Shown here: piece by piece, positions 1-6,677 of the stretch
Layout of the letters: the number at the start of each line of letters is the position of its first letter
Numbering within the stretch: the first letter of the stretch is position 1
Assembly: GCA_021780055.1 (NCBI GenBank)
Contig: JAJXZM010000196.1
Span: 1-8,275 of the forward strand
From: Acidobacteriota bacterium
Lineage (GTDB): Bacteria; Acidobacteriota; Terriglobia; UBA7540
DNA length: 8,275 bases
Direction of reading: 5' to 3'
Program-made: the position numbers and the translations under genes
The notes under the pieces: generated by a model
Databases searched by the model: none
Seen by the model: only the letters and a program-made list of their open reading frames with translations
Told to the model about the DNA's origin: nothing

Positions 1-18
1 CCGGGTGGAAGGTAACAT
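1..18 (-). CDS. Possible 5' start of a further downstream gene (partial)
   Basis: An ATG read on the minus strand at 18-16 opens a frame (M-L-P-S-T-R) that runs off the window edge. About 8 nt upstream is a purine-rich AAAGGA stretch that would serve as a ribosome binding site. The gene would begin about 30 bp after the cmk stop, in the same direction as the whole cluster. Only six codons are visible, so no product can be named and the frame could be chance. Confidence 0.3.
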
Positions 19-47
19 CTCTGCCGTCCTTTGACCGGGCAGGAAAC

Positions 48-734
48 CTACTGCCGGCCCAGCAGATTCTTCTGGCGGGCCAGTTCCAGAATCCGTTCAA
101 CAACTTCTTCAGCGGAGATGTTGGTGGAGTCGAGGACTACTGCGTCTTCGGCGGGCGCCAGTGGCGAGGCCTGCCTTTGCGCGTCGCGCTGATCGCGGCT
201 GGAAATTTCTGACAAGGTATCCTTCAATGTGGCGGGCCGCCCGTGTTCCTGGTCCTGCTGCACCCGCCGGCGGGCGCGTTCTGCCGTGTCGGCCTTGAGG
301 AAAATTTTGAGCGGCGCATTGGGAAACACGACGGTCCCGATGTCGCGGCCTTCCATCACCACTCCGGGTTCCATCAGCAGCGACCTTTGCAACGCAATCA
401 GTTTTTTGCGGACGGCAGGCAGGCGCGAGACACGCGATGCGGCCTCGGTCACCTCCGCGGTCCGGATGGCGGTGGTTACATCATTTCCGTCCAGAAGCAC
501 CTGTGGCTGCGGCTGGCGCGGAACAAAGCGGATTTCGGCAGACCCCACAACGCGGATAATGGCCTCCTCATCTTCAAGCGAAACGCCGGACTCCAGAACC
601 TTGAGGGCGGCGGCACGATAAGTGGCGCCGCTGTCCACGTAGGCCAGCCCCAGGCGCCGGGCCAGCATTTGGGCCACGGTGCTCTTTCCTGCTCCCGCAG
701 GGCCGTCAATCGCGATCACAAGAGGTTCCGTCAT
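48..734 (-). CDS. cmk: Cytidylate (CMP/dCMP) kinase
   Basis: Cytoplasmic kinase that transfers phosphate from ATP to CMP or dCMP, giving CDP or dCDP for RNA and DNA precursor supply. Counting from the ATG at 734, the 228-residue protein has a P-loop (GPAGAGKST, 11-19), the CMP-binding DSGATYR segment (34-40), the EGRDIGTVVFP segment (128-138) and the lid and arginine region SRDQRDAQRQASPL (179-192). Length is normal for stand-alone bacterial CMK, and there is no fusion to PanC or RpsA. An in-frame TTG at 746 would add four residues and overlap the mutL TGA stop. I prefer the ATG because the family usually has only a few residues before the I-A-I-D strand. Neither start has a strong Shine-Dalgarno sequence, so translation is probably coupled to mutL, which ends 8 bp upstream. 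Confidence 0.95.
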   Translation of the reverse strand: MTEPLVIAIDGPAGAGKSTVAQMLARRLGLAYVDSGATYRAAALKVLESGVSLEDEEAIIRVVGSAEIRFVPRQPQPQVLLDGNDVTTAIRTAEVTEAASRVSRLPAVRKKLIALQRSLLMEPGVVMEGRDIGTVVFPNAPLKIFLKADTAERARRRVQQDQEHGRPATLKDTLSEISSRDQRDAQRQASPLAPAEDAVVLDSTNISAEEVVERILELARQKNLLGRQ

Positions 735-742
735 GCTTGCTA

Positions 743-2707
743 TCAAATCCGCTTAAAGGCTTTTTGAATTTCTTTCATGTCGTATCGCAGGACGATGGGG
801 CGCCCGTGGGGGCAGGTCATGGGGCAATCGGTTTTGCTCAATTCCAGCAGCAGCCATGACATCTTTTCCTGGTCGAGAGGCATGTTCACCTTGATGGCCG
901 CATGGCAGGCCACCGTGGCCGCAATGCCGCGCCGCAACTCGTCGAGCGAAAGCGCGCGTGCTTCGCGCCCGATGCCGTCCAGAATCTCACGCACCAGCTT
1001 TTCGACGTCGTCGGGCGCGATGTCAGCGGGAGCGGCCTTCACTGCCACGCTTCCCTGGCCGAAAGGTTCAACCTCAAATCCGTTGGAGGTCATCTCTTCG
1101 GCGATGGTGTCGTAAGTGACGCGCTGCTCCGGCTGCAGGTCGGCCACAATCGGGATCAGCAGACGTTGCCCCTCAATGGTGCTCGACTGGCGGCGTCGCA
1201 AGTGCTGCTCAAACAGGACGCGCTCGTGCGCCACGTGCTGGTCAATGATCCACAGCCCTTCGGGATTGGCGGCAATGATAAAACTGGACTGCACCTGGCC
1301 GAGCGGTAGCAGGTCGGAAGGCAATTCCCCCGAACGGTTCTGCGCGTCATCAGGCCCGATTTCGGCGTACCCGGCCGGGCAGGACGCAGGCTCTGCCGGA
1401 GCGTAAAGCGAGAGTGCGGCCTCCGCCAGCGGAAGATATCCAGGTGACGGGGCAGGGCGGGAAGCTGAAAGCTCGAAACTCCTTGCCGGGGCGGGATCGA
1501 ATGTTTCCCGCCGGCCTGCCTGCGGCGCCCAGCTTCCGGCAGCCTGCGAAAAAGCCGGTCCTTCTGCGCCGGTCTCAATGGAGTCCTCAAGGCCGCCAGG
1601 CTGAATAGGCCTTCGCATCGGGAAAGCCGCCACGGGACGCGATGCCATCAGCGCCTGGAGCACGGTGTCGCGAATCAGGTCGTGCACAAAAGACGAGTGG
1701 CGGAACCGCACCTCGGCTTTGGAGGGATGGACGTTGACGTCCACTTCGCCCGGCGGCAAATCGAGGAAAATGAGCGCGACGGGAAAAATCCCGGCCGGCA
1801 GAATATTGCGGTAAGCCTCGTTGAGCGCGTGATGCACCAGACGGTCGCGGATCAACCGCCGGCTGACAAAAAAGTAAATCTGGTTCCGGTTCAGCTTGTG
1901 GACTTCCGGCCGCGAAACGAAACCGGAAATCCTGAAAATCGGCGGCGCCGACGGTTCGGCGTTGGCCTCCGCCTCCTCGTCGAGGTTCAGGTCGGCCGCG
2001 ACCGGAAGCAACTGGCGCTCTACGGGCCCGAACTCCACCAGTTGTTCCAGCAGTTGCCCGCCCATCACCTGATAGATCCGCTCTCGGTGGCTTGCCACCG
2101 GAGACACGTTCAGGATTTCATTCGATACGGATTCGAGCCGGAACGATTTATCGGGATGCGCCAGCGCATAGTGCGTCACCATGGACGCGATGTGGCCGAG
2201 CTCGGTGGACTCCGATCTCAAGAACTTGCGGCGCGCCGGAACGTTGTAGAACAGGCTCTGAACTTCGATCGTGGTGCCGCAGGGCCGGGCGATTTCTTTG
2301 ACGTCGCGCAACTTGCCGCCTGCAAACTCCATGCGCGTGCCTGCCGCTTCCGATTCGTGGCGGGTTTGAAGCGTCAGGCGTGAGACGGCGGCGATTGACG
2401 GCAGGGCCTCACCGCGGAAGCCGAGAGTTGCAATCGCGTCCAGATCGTCAGCCGAAGTAATCTTGCTGGTGGCGTGACGCTCAAAGGCCATGAGCGCGTC
2501 GTCGTGCGTCATGCCGCAGCCGTCATCCACCACGCGCAGCAGGCGCTTGCCGCCGCTCTCCACGCGCACCTCAAGCGAGGTCGCGCCGGCGTCAATCGAG
2601 TTCTCGACCAGTTCCTTGGCCACGGAAGCCGGCCGCTCGACCACTTCGCCCGCCGCAATCTTGTTGGCGACGGCCTCTGGAAGAATGCGAATTACAGACA
2701 TGGGCAT
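743..2707 (-). CDS. mutL: DNA mismatch repair protein MutL (endonuclease type)
   Basis: Mismatch repair ATPase that links MutS recognition to strand incision and removal. The N-terminal GHKL ATPase shows motif I KELVENSIDAG (31-41, putative catalytic Glu32, Mg-binding Asn36), motif II DDGCGM (61-66) and motif III GFRGEALPSI (96-105). A Pro/Ala-rich linker covers roughly 345-470. The C-terminal dimerisation domain carries the metal-dependent nicking motifs: DQHVAHERVLFE (489-500, matching DQHA-x2-E-x4-E except for Val in place of Ala), ACHAAIK (600-606) and CPHGRP (632-637). MutL proteins with these motifs nick DNA themselves, unlike that of E. coli, which relies on MutH. The 654-residue length is typical. 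A second ATG at 2701 (MSVIRILPE) is an equally good start, and neither has a clear Shine-Dalgarno. The gene is the fourth of a co-oriented cluster; its stop almost abuts cmk. Confidence 0.96.
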   Translation of the reverse strand: MPMSVIRILPEAVANKIAAGEVVERPASVAKELVENSIDAGATSLEVRVESGGKRLLRVVDDGCGMTHDDALMAFERHATSKITSADDLDAIATLGFRGEALPSIAAVSRLTLQTRHESEAAGTRMEFAGGKLRDVKEIARPCGTTIEVQSLFYNVPARRKFLRSESTELGHIASMVTHYALAHPDKSFRLESVSNEILNVSPVASHRERIYQVMGGQLLEQLVEFGPVERQLLPVAADLNLDEEAEANAEPSAPPIFRISGFVSRPEVHKLNRNQIYFFVSRRLIRDRLVHHALNEAYRNILPAGIFPVALIFLDLPPGEVDVNVHPSKAEVRFRHSSFVHDLIRDTVLQALMASRPVAAFPMRRPIQPGGLEDSIETGAEGPAFSQAAGSWAPQAGRRETFDPAPARSFELSASRPAPSPGYLPLAEAALSLYAPAEPASCPAGYAEIGPDDAQNRSGELPSDLLPLGQVQSSFIIAANPEGLWIIDQHVAHERVLFEQHLRRRQSSTIEGQRLLIPIVADLQPEQRVTYDTIAEEMTSNGFEVEPFGQGSVAVKAAPADIAPDDVEKLVREILDGIGREARALSLDELRRGIAATVACHAAIKVNMPLDQEKMSWLLLELSKTDCPMTCPHGRPIVLRYDMKEIQKAFKRI

Positions 2708-2711
2708 TAAT

Positions 2712-2767
2712 TCTGGTTGAGGTTGCTTGACTGCACTTCAGGGGCTTCAGCCGCTGAACCTCCCAGA
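2712..2767 (-). other. Stem-loop in the aspS-mutL intergenic gap
   Basis: The 68-bp gap holds a long-range inverted repeat. TCTGG (2712-2716) pairs with CCAGA (2763-2767), and GAGGTT (2719-2724) pairs with AACCTC (2757-2762). This gives 11 bp with a two-base bulge. The loop contains a second perfect hairpin, TTCAG-CCG-CTGAA (2746-2758), which competes for two of the outer bases. No T-run follows, so it is not a classical intrinsic terminator. It would lie in the mutL leader and could be an RNA-processing site, a weak attenuator or the remnant of an intergenic palindromic repeat. The pairing is visible, but any function is inferred. Confidence 0.45.
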
Positions 2768-2775
2768 CTGGAGAA

Positions 2776-4560
2776 TCAAAACTTCAAGATCTTCAGCCCC
2801 AACTCGGTGAGCTGTTCAGGATCAACGGTAGCGGGGGCTTCGCACATCAGGTCGGTGGCGCTGGCGGTTTTGGGGAATGCGATAACCTCGCGGATGCTCG
2901 ATTCTCCGGCCAACAGGGCGACGATGCGATCGACGCCCAGCGCGATGCCGCCGTGTGGAGGCGCTCCGTATTCCAGCGCGTCCATAAAGAAGCCAAACCG
3001 TTCCCGGGCTTTTTCATCGCTCAGGCCGAGCACGCGGAAAACACGCTTCTGGATGTCGGGCCGGTGCATACGAATCGAGCCGCCGCCGATCTCGCTTCCG
3101 TTCAGCACCAGGTCGTAAGCAAGGGCCTTGACGCTCGATGGGTCGGATTCAAGTTTATCCAGGTCCTCCTCGCGCGGAGAGGTGAACGGGTGGTGCATGG
3201 CCGCGTAGCGCTTCTCGTTCTTGTCGTAGTCGAACATGGGGAAATCGACAATCCAGGCAAAGCTCCACAAGCCCGGCTTGATCAACTCAAATTTGCTGGC
3301 CAGTTCCAGCCGCAGCCAGCCGGAGGCCTGATCGAGCGCGCGCACGTTCTCTACGGAGTCCGATTCTGCGCCCAGCAGGATCACCAGATCGCCCTTCCCT
3401 GCTTCCATTGCCGCGGCAATGGCGCGCAGCCCATCGTCGCCGAGCGCGTTCTTCATCCTCGACTGGATGCCGGCGTCGGTTACGGTGAGATACGCAGAAT
3501 TCGCGGCCCCCATCTGTTTCAGCGTTTCCTGATAGCGGTCAAACTGGCTGCGGGAAATCTTTGCCGCCGCGCCGGGAACTCGCAGCGCCTTGGTCACCTG
3601 AAATCCTTTCACGGCGCTCAGCTTGCCGTCAGGCAGTTGCAGCCGTTTCCATTCCAGGCCGAACCGCAGGTCCGGCTTGTCGGAGCCGTACTTTTCCATT
3701 GCTGTGTCGTAGCTCAATCGCGCGAAGGGAAGTTCGACTTTGACGTCCACCAGCGCCAGCAACTTCTGCATCAGACCCTCGATAATCTCAAAAAGCTCTT
3801 CGCGCGTCGGAAACGCCATCTCCACGTCGATCTGCGTGAATTCCGGCTGGCGGTCGGCGCGCAGGTCTTCATCGCGGAAGCAGCGGACAATCTGGAAATA
3901 GCGGTCAAAGCCGGCGATCATCAGCAACTGCTTGAAGAGTTGCGGCGACTGCGGCAGCGCATAGAAGTGCCCCTGCCGGACGCGGCTGGGTACCAGGTAA
4001 TCGCGTGCGCCCTCGGGCGTGGACCGCGTCATGAATGGCGTTTCGATTTCGATGAAGCCGTGGCCGCCCATGTGCTCGCGTGTTTCCAGGCAGGCCTGGT
4101 GGCGCAGGCGAATGTTGCGCTGCATGCGGGCGCGCCGCAAGTCCAGGTAGCGGTAGCGCAGGCGGGTGTCCTCAGATGTGCGCGTTTCATCCTCAATCGG
4201 GAAGGGAGGCGTTTTGGCTTCGTTCAGCAGCAACAGCGTGCTTGCTTTCACTTCCACTTCGCCCGTCGCAATCTGCGGGTTCATAGTTTCCTGCGCGCGC
4301 AGCACTACTTCGCCTTCAACTCCCACAACGAACTCCGAGCGAATCTGTTCAGCCTTGTCGTGGGCTTCGGGGCTGGATTCTGCGTTCACCACCACCTGAA
4401 CCACGCCGGTGTGGTCGCGCAGGTCGAGAAAGATCAGGTTGCCCAGGTCGCGCCGCCGCGCCACCCAGCCCGCCAGAAAAACTTTCTGGCCGGCGTGAGC
4501 CTTTCGCAATTCGCCGCAATGGTGCGTTCTTCGTCGGTCGCCGAGTAAATCGAGTGCCAA
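2776..4560 (-). CDS. aspS: Aspartyl-tRNA synthetase, bacterial type
   Basis: Class II synthetase that charges tRNA(Asp) with aspartate in the cytoplasm. The 594-residue protein has an N-terminal OB-fold anticodon domain (about 10-110, with GWVARRRDLGNLIF at 31-44). Motif 1 is around GFIEIETPFMTRSTPEGARD (168-187). Next come the substrate loop FYALPQSPQLFKQL and motif 2 FRDEDLRADRQPEFTQID (228-245). The bacterial GAD insertion domain occupies the middle, and motif 3 is GGIALGVDRIVALL (537-550). The start is TTG at 4560: the family's N-terminal block (RRTHHCGEL) follows at once, no in-frame ATG lies near, and AAGGGA sits 5 nt upstream. Leu39 occupies the position that I recall as His31 in the non-discriminating Pseudomonas enzyme. 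That hints at Asp-only specificity, but it is a single-residue argument. It lies 20 bp after hisS, a common pairing. Confidence 0.97.
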   Translation of the reverse strand: MALDLLGDRRRTHHCGELRKAHAGQKVFLAGWVARRRDLGNLIFLDLRDHTGVVQVVVNAESSPEAHDKAEQIRSEFVVGVEGEVVLRAQETMNPQIATGEVEVKASTLLLLNEAKTPPFPIEDETRTSEDTRLRYRYLDLRRARMQRNIRLRHQACLETREHMGGHGFIEIETPFMTRSTPEGARDYLVPSRVRQGHFYALPQSPQLFKQLLMIAGFDRYFQIVRCFRDEDLRADRQPEFTQIDVEMAFPTREELFEIIEGLMQKLLALVDVKVELPFARLSYDTAMEKYGSDKPDLRFGLEWKRLQLPDGKLSAVKGFQVTKALRVPGAAAKISRSQFDRYQETLKQMGAANSAYLTVTDAGIQSRMKNALGDDGLRAIAAAMEAGKGDLVILLGAESDSVENVRALDQASGWLRLELASKFELIKPGLWSFAWIVDFPMFDYDKNEKRYAAMHHPFTSPREEDLDKLESDPSSVKALAYDLVLNGSEIGGGSIRMHRPDIQKRVFRVLGLSDEKARERFGFFMDALEYGAPPHGGIALGVDRIVALLAGESSIREVIAFPKTASATDLMCEAPATVDPEQLTELGLKILKF

Positions 4561-4565
4561 AGTGG

Positions 4566-4571
4566 TCCCTT
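4566..4571 (-). promoter_or_regulatory. Ribosome binding site for the aspS TTG start
   Basis: On the minus strand the 20-bp gap after hisS contains AAGGGA, 5 nt before the TTG at 4560-4558. A second purine-rich copy, GGAAAGGT, lies just upstream (4579-4572). This is one of the better Shine-Dalgarno matches in the cluster. It supports TTG as the true start, since no ATG is available nearby. Confidence 0.6.
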
Positions 4572-4580
4572 ACCTTTCCG

Positions 4581-5894
4581 TCATTGTTGTCCGGCCACAG
4601 GACTTGCGGCCGGCGCGGGCTCGCGCAGCTTCTCTTTCAGAAAGCCGGCGATTTCTCCGGCGCTGACGCTCTGTTGTTCGCCGGTGCCCATGTCTTTCAC
4701 CTGATAGTTTCCGCTCTCCACTTCCTGTTCGCCGATGATGATGGCGTACCGGACCTGGAGTTTGCTGGCGGCTCCCATCGCCTTTTTCAGCTTGACGGGA
4801 TGATAACTGATTTCCGTTCCAATGCCCTCGCGCCGCAGTTCGCGCGCCAGCATCGTGGCCGCTTCGCGCGTGGACTCGCCCATCCAGGCGATGTATGCGG
4901 CAAGCGGCTGGCCAGGTTTCAGGGACGAGGCCGCTTCCACGGTCAACACCAGTCGGTCCTGGCCGATGGCAAATCCAATGCCCGGTGCGGGCGGCCCGCC
5001 CAGCATTTCAGATAATCCGTCGTAGCGGCCGCCGCCGAGCACGGCATTCTGCGCGCCCAGCAAGCCGCTGGTGATTTCAAACGTCGTGCGTGTGTAGTAA
5101 TCGAGCCCGCGCACCAGTCGCGGAACAACCTCAAACTCAACGCCGCGCTGTTTCAACTCCATGGTCACGGCATCGAAATGCTGCCGGCATTCGGGGCACA
5201 GGTGGTCGATGATTTTGGGCAGCCCTTCGATGATGGGCTGGTCGGCTTCAATCTTGCAATCGAGCACGCGCAGCGGATTGGTGTGCGAACGGCGCTGGCA
5301 ATCCTCGCACAGGCGGGACTTTACTTCGTCGAGCGCCTTCCGCAGGACCTTCAGATATTCAGGCCGGCACTTTGAGCAACCGACCGAGTTGACAAGCAGT
5401 TTGAATTCCTTCAAGCCCAGGCGTTCGAGCAGCAGAGCCAGCATTTCCAGCACTTCGGCGTCGATGGCCGGATGGTCCCCGCCCAGAACTTCCGCGCCGA
5501 TCTGGTAGAACTGGCGGTAGCGGCCTTTCTGTGGCCGCTCGCGGCGGAACATGGGCCCGAAGTAATAGAGTTTCTGAATTCCGGGCTCGTTATAGAGACT
5601 GTGCTCGATGTAGGCGCGCACCACGGACGCCGTTGCTTCCGGGCGCAGCGTCAGTGATCCGCTGTCACGGTCGTCGAACGTGTACATCTCTTTCGTTACA
5701 ATGTCGGTGTCCGAGCCCACGCTGCGGGCGAACAGCGCCGTCTGCTCCAGGACGGGGGTGCGGATTTCGCGGTAGTTGTAAGCCTCAAAAACTTTTCGAG
5801 CTTCGTCTTCCACGCGCTGCCACAGCGGAGTTTCCGCGGGCAGCAGGTCGCGCGTTCCTTTAACGGATTGGATCAGTTCGTTTTTTCTGGACAC
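4581..5894 (-). CDS. hisS: Histidyl-tRNA synthetase
   Basis: Class II synthetase that charges tRNA(His) with histidine in the cytoplasm. Visible blocks in the 437-residue protein are VKGTRDLLP (11-19), the motif 1 region, LTLRPEATASVVRAY (81-95), motif 2 FGPMFRRERPQKGRYRQFYQ (112-131), the HisRS signature LVRGLDYYTRTTFEI (260-274) and motif 3 VLGGGRYDGLSEMLGG (285-300). A C-terminal anticodon-binding domain follows from about 330. The insertion domain carries paired cysteines (CxxC at 173/176, 196/199 and 233/236, plus Cys213), which could bind zinc. The start is GTG at 5894, since no Met lies before the conserved VKGTRD. GGAAAG about 10 nt upstream is the likely ribosome binding site, and its GG falls inside a small CCGAA-GTGTT-TTCGG hairpin (5908-5922). 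Length is normal. It is followed 20 bp later by aspS. Confidence 0.97.
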   Translation of the reverse strand: MSRKNELIQSVKGTRDLLPAETPLWQRVEDEARKVFEAYNYREIRTPVLEQTALFARSVGSDTDIVTKEMYTFDDRDSGSLTLRPEATASVVRAYIEHSLYNEPGIQKLYYFGPMFRRERPQKGRYRQFYQIGAEVLGGDHPAIDAEVLEMLALLLERLGLKEFKLLVNSVGCSKCRPEYLKVLRKALDEVKSRLCEDCQRRSHTNPLRVLDCKIEADQPIIEGLPKIIDHLCPECRQHFDAVTMELKQRGVEFEVVPRLVRGLDYYTRTTFEITSGLLGAQNAVLGGGRYDGLSEMLGGPPAPGIGFAIGQDRLVLTVEAASSLKPGQPLAAYIAWMGESTREAATMLARELRREGIGTEISYHPVKLKKAMGAASKLQVRYAIIIGEQEVESGNYQVKDMGTGEQQSVSAGEIAGFLKEKLREPAPAASPVAGQQ

Positions 5895-5951
5895 GCTGAT
5901 TCGCTTTCCGAAGTGTTTTCGGCCGCTTTCTTCCGGGCTGGTCGCACCGGG

Positions 5952-6479
5952 TCAGGGAGTGACCTTCTTTCCGGTTTCAGCCAGGTAAATGTCCTTATAT
6001 TCCAGGTAATGGCCGGCGTGGGCGTCGATAAAAGCACGGTCCTCATCGTTCAGCTTTCGCCGCAGCTTTGCGGGCACGCCCACGTAGAGGCTGCCCGGCG
6101 GAATTACCGTGTCCTCCAGTACCAGCGCACCCGCGGCCACAATCGAACCCGCGCCCACGCGGGCCCTGTTCAGCACAATCGCGCCCATGCCAATCAGGCA
6201 ATGGTCCTCCACGGTGCAGCCGTGCAAAACCACACGGTGCCCTACCGTTACCCAATCGCCTACATTTACGGGCACTCCGGTGATGCTGTGCACGACTGAG
6301 CCGTCCTGGATGTTGGTGTGCGATCCAACGCTGATCGGGCCGATATCGCCTCGCAGCACCACCTGGTACCAGATGCTGGCGTTTTCACCAATCTCGACAT
6401 CGCCGATGATATCGGCGCTCCCGGCGATAAACGCCGATTCCGCCACGCGTGGGAGAACGCCTTTGTAACTTGCAATCAT
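5952..6479 (-). CDS. Gamma-carbonic-anhydrase-like hexapeptide-repeat protein
   Basis: Left-handed beta-helix protein of the gamma carbonic anhydrase family (YrdA/PaaY/CaiE relatives), normally a homotrimer with metal sites between subunits. The 175 residues contain successive hexapeptide turns from about 15 to 140, then a C-terminal helix. The expected metal-binding histidines are present: His64 (SVVH), His81 and His86 (GHRVVLHGC). The active-site RGD (43-45) and the NIQDG block (56-60) are also there. I do not see the acidic loop with the proton-shuttle Glu of the archaeal Cam enzyme, as is usual in CamH-like members. Real carbonic anhydrase activity is therefore plausible but unproven, and many relatives have no demonstrated activity. 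It starts with ATG at 6479 behind a weak GGCGGG Shine-Dalgarno. It is the first gene of the co-oriented cluster, 57 bp upstream of hisS, and probably uses a promoter in the preceding gap. Confidence 0.9.
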   Translation of the reverse strand: MIASYKGVLPRVAESAFIAGSADIIGDVEIGENASIWYQVVLRGDIGPISVGSHTNIQDGSVVHSITGVPVNVGDWVTVGHRVVLHGCTVEDHCLIGMGAIVLNRARVGAGSIVAAGALVLEDTVIPPGSLYVGVPAKLRRKLNDEDRAFIDAHAGHYLEYKDIYLAETGKKVTP

Positions 6480-6514
6480 GGACCCGCCCGATCAGCCCGA
6501 AATCCTGCGATGTC

Positions 6515-6532
6515 TTGAACTTATTGAACTTA
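6515..6532. repeat. Perfect tandem 9-bp repeat (TTGAACTTA x2)
   Basis: TTGAACTTA occurs at 6515-6523 and again directly at 6524-6532 with no mismatch. It lies 36 bp upstream of the carbonic anhydrase ATG and overlaps the best -10 candidate for that gene. A tandem pair of half-sites spaced 9 bp apart could be a regulator binding site; slippage duplication is the simple alternative. Confidence 0.6.
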
Positions 6533-6546
6533 ACATATCCGCTCAA
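6518..6546 (-). promoter_or_regulatory. Weak sigma-70-like promoter candidate for the carbonic anhydrase-hisS cluster
   Basis: Read on the minus strand, TTGAGC (6546-6541) and TAAGTT (6523-6518) are separated by exactly 17 bp. The -35 matches TTGACA at four positions; the -10 matches TATAAT at only three. It is the best-placed pair in an AT-richer patch ahead of the cluster, but the match is poor and another start site is possible. Confidence 0.3.
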
Positions 6547-6566
6547 AAAGCCGCAAGGAGGGGCGG
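6545..6566 (-). terminator. Weak terminator-like hairpin after the methyltransferase
   Basis: On the minus strand CCGC (6566-6563) and GCGG (6554-6551) form a 4-bp GC stem with an 8-nt loop, followed at once by CTTTTT (6550-6545). The position, between the methyltransferase and the next gene's promoter, suits an intrinsic terminator. The stem is short, so this is tentative; the larger palindrome just upstream may do the work instead. Confidence 0.3.
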
Positions 6567-6584
6567 TTCGAGTCACGAGTGGAT

Positions 6585-6632
6585 GTAGGGGCAGTTTTAT
6601 GCCGCCATATGGCGAGATAAACTCGCCGCTAC
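6585..6632. repeat. REP-like palindromic element, cruciform type
   Basis: Two 22-bp arms (6585-6606 and 6611-6632) flank a central ATAT and pair at 16 of 22 positions, with GTAG...CTAC at the outer ends. Each arm also folds alone. The right arm forms a perfect hairpin GGCGAG-ATAAA-CTCGCC (6611-6627). The left arm forms a shorter hairpin GGCA-GTTTTA-TGCC. This double-hairpin layout resembles the REP/BIME class of intergenic repeats, which are spread by RAYT transposases or act on transcript ends. No second copy is visible in the window. Confidence 0.55.
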
Positions 6633-6677
6633 GCTTTCCGATTGGCCTGGGTGATGCAACCGTCGAGGCCCCGGCAT

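Noticed and set aside
1..47. CTGCC/GGCAG hairpin after cmk as a terminator
   Set aside because: It has only 5 bp with a 12-nt loop and no T-run, and it overlaps a plausible ribosome binding site for the next gene.
2953..4548. 531-codon plus-strand open frame opposite aspS
   Set aside because: It lies entirely antisense to an unmistakable AspRS and has the His/Arg/Val/Gln-rich composition typical of a GC-rich shadow frame, with no domain or start signal.
5895..5951. T-box or other tRNA-sensing leader ahead of hisS
   Set aside because: The 57-nt gap is far too short for a T-box. Only a 5-bp hairpin near the ribosome site is visible, and T-boxes are mainly a Firmicutes feature.
6561..6583. GGTTCGAGTCACGAG, similar to a tRNA T-arm
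   Set aside because: The flanking bases do not form the 5-bp T-stem, and no acceptor or anticodon arm lies upstream on either strand. It is a chance match.
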